Below are positions 4,759 to 5,122 of a DNA stretch of 5,122 nt, one piece after another (the first letter of the stretch is position 1; every line of letters starts with the position of its first letter). Under the pieces are notes generated by a model, which worked only from the letters and a program-made list of their open reading frames with translations, had not been told where the DNA came from and ran no database searches. Source of the stretch: Armatimonadota bacterium. Its GTDB lineage: Bacteria; Armatimonadota; UBA5829. A program made the translations under genes and the position numbers. The stretch is from assembly GCA_023398345.1 (NCBI GenBank), contig JAEWSK010000183.1:1-5122 (forward strand). The letters run 5' to 3'.

Positions 4759-5122
4759 ATGAGCAATAAACTTGTATTGACTATCGGCATGATGGTGATT
4801 GCATTGAACTTGAGTGCGCATGCTTCAACAAGTATTCCATCGTATAAAGAAGTCGAGCGCCTAGTCGGTTCAGTTCAGCGACCATTTGTGCTCATAAACG
4901 AACGCGAGGCCGAATCCCTAAAAAAGACCGGCAAGTTTGACAAATTGATCCATTCATATGCCGAAGAGTTGCTGAAAACTAATGTAGCAATTCCTGCATA
5001 TGGCGGCCATTTTCACCACTTCTTTTGCGACTGCGGCACTCTGCTCACGGCTCCGGCCGGCAATATAGAGCAGCCATTCTATACATGCCCTGCGTGCGGA
5101 AAGACATTTTCCGGTGAGCGAT
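4759..5122 (+). CDS. Secreted heparinase II/III-like protein, N-terminal part (truncated by window end)
   Basis: An open frame of 121 codons starts at ATG 4759 and runs off the window without a stop. Residues 1-22 form a Sec signal peptide: a short basic start (S-N-K), hydrophobic core (L5 to L18) and S-A-H-A before the likely cleavage. A helical, charged segment follows (about 28-75), then a G-G-H-F-H-H-F-F-C-D-C-G run (82-93) and Y-T-C-P-A-C-G-K-T-F-S-G-E at 108-120. The pattern (aromatic/His run, Cys-Gly, then C-P-x-C/D-G-x-x-F-S-G-E) is typical of the N-terminal region of heparinase II/III-family lyase-like proteins, which cleave uronic-acid polysaccharides by beta-elimination. The catalytic part is beyond the window, so the assignment rests on this segment only. 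Cysteines C90, C92, C110 and C113 could bind a metal. AGAGAGG (4738-4744) lies 14 nt from the ATG, a long spacing. TATAAA (4731-4736) is a possible -10, but a start from it would fall in the ribosome site, so the promoter is unresolved. Confidence 0.7.
   Translation, partial: MSNKLVLTIGMMVIALNLSAHASTSIPSYKEVERLVGSVQRPFVLINEREAESLKKTGKFDKLIHSYAEELLKTNVAIPAYGGHFHHFFCDCGTLLTAPAGNIEQPFYTCPACGKTFSGER

Overview
The window looks like bacterial chromosome of moderate G+C (about 50% by eye, not counted). The bacterium invests in polysaccharide chemistry. No transposase, phage, CRISPR or plasmid gene is visible. A link to Armatimonadota or a similar deep-branching group is only an impression from the gene mix (secreted heparinase-like protein, cytoplasmic GH2 enzyme, UDP-xylose synthase); nothing here is diagnostic of a phylum.

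Left part (1-928, minus strand): a single-gene tRNA-Glu(CTC) unit has its own near-consensus promoter (200-229) and a strong intrinsic terminator (39-76). Upstream of it, also on the minus strand, lies an unrecognised secreted Gly/Tyr-rich protein (326-928, GTG start). A GNRA-capped hairpin (285-308) sits just past its stop codon.

Middle (929-2469): a 107-bp divergent intergenic region carries a very good extended -10 promoter for smpB. The promoter is so close to the ATG that the smpB mRNA is predicted to be leaderless or nearly so. smpB (1036-1503) is followed after 24 bp by a UDP-glucuronate decarboxylase (UDP-xylose synthase) gene (1528-2469), probably in the same transcript.

Right part (2470-5122): after a 97-99 bp gap comes a compact GH2 beta-mannosidase-like gene (2569-4482, GTG start). 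It has intact catalytic glutamates and a complete TIM barrel but no C-terminal beta-sandwich domains and no signal peptide. Its stop codon lies inside the first of six closely spaced palindromes (4479-4658), the largest a perfect 17-bp stem. After this non-coding block a secreted heparinase II/III-like gene starts at 4759 and runs off the window.

Taken together, smpB is housekeeping (trans-translation). The UXS-like enzyme makes a nucleotide sugar for glycan synthesis. The GH2 enzyme and the heparinase-like protein would degrade glycans in the cytoplasm and outside the membrane respectively. The two least explained items are the palindrome cluster and the Gly/Tyr-rich secreted protein. I do not see strong evidence for an entirely new multi-gene system.
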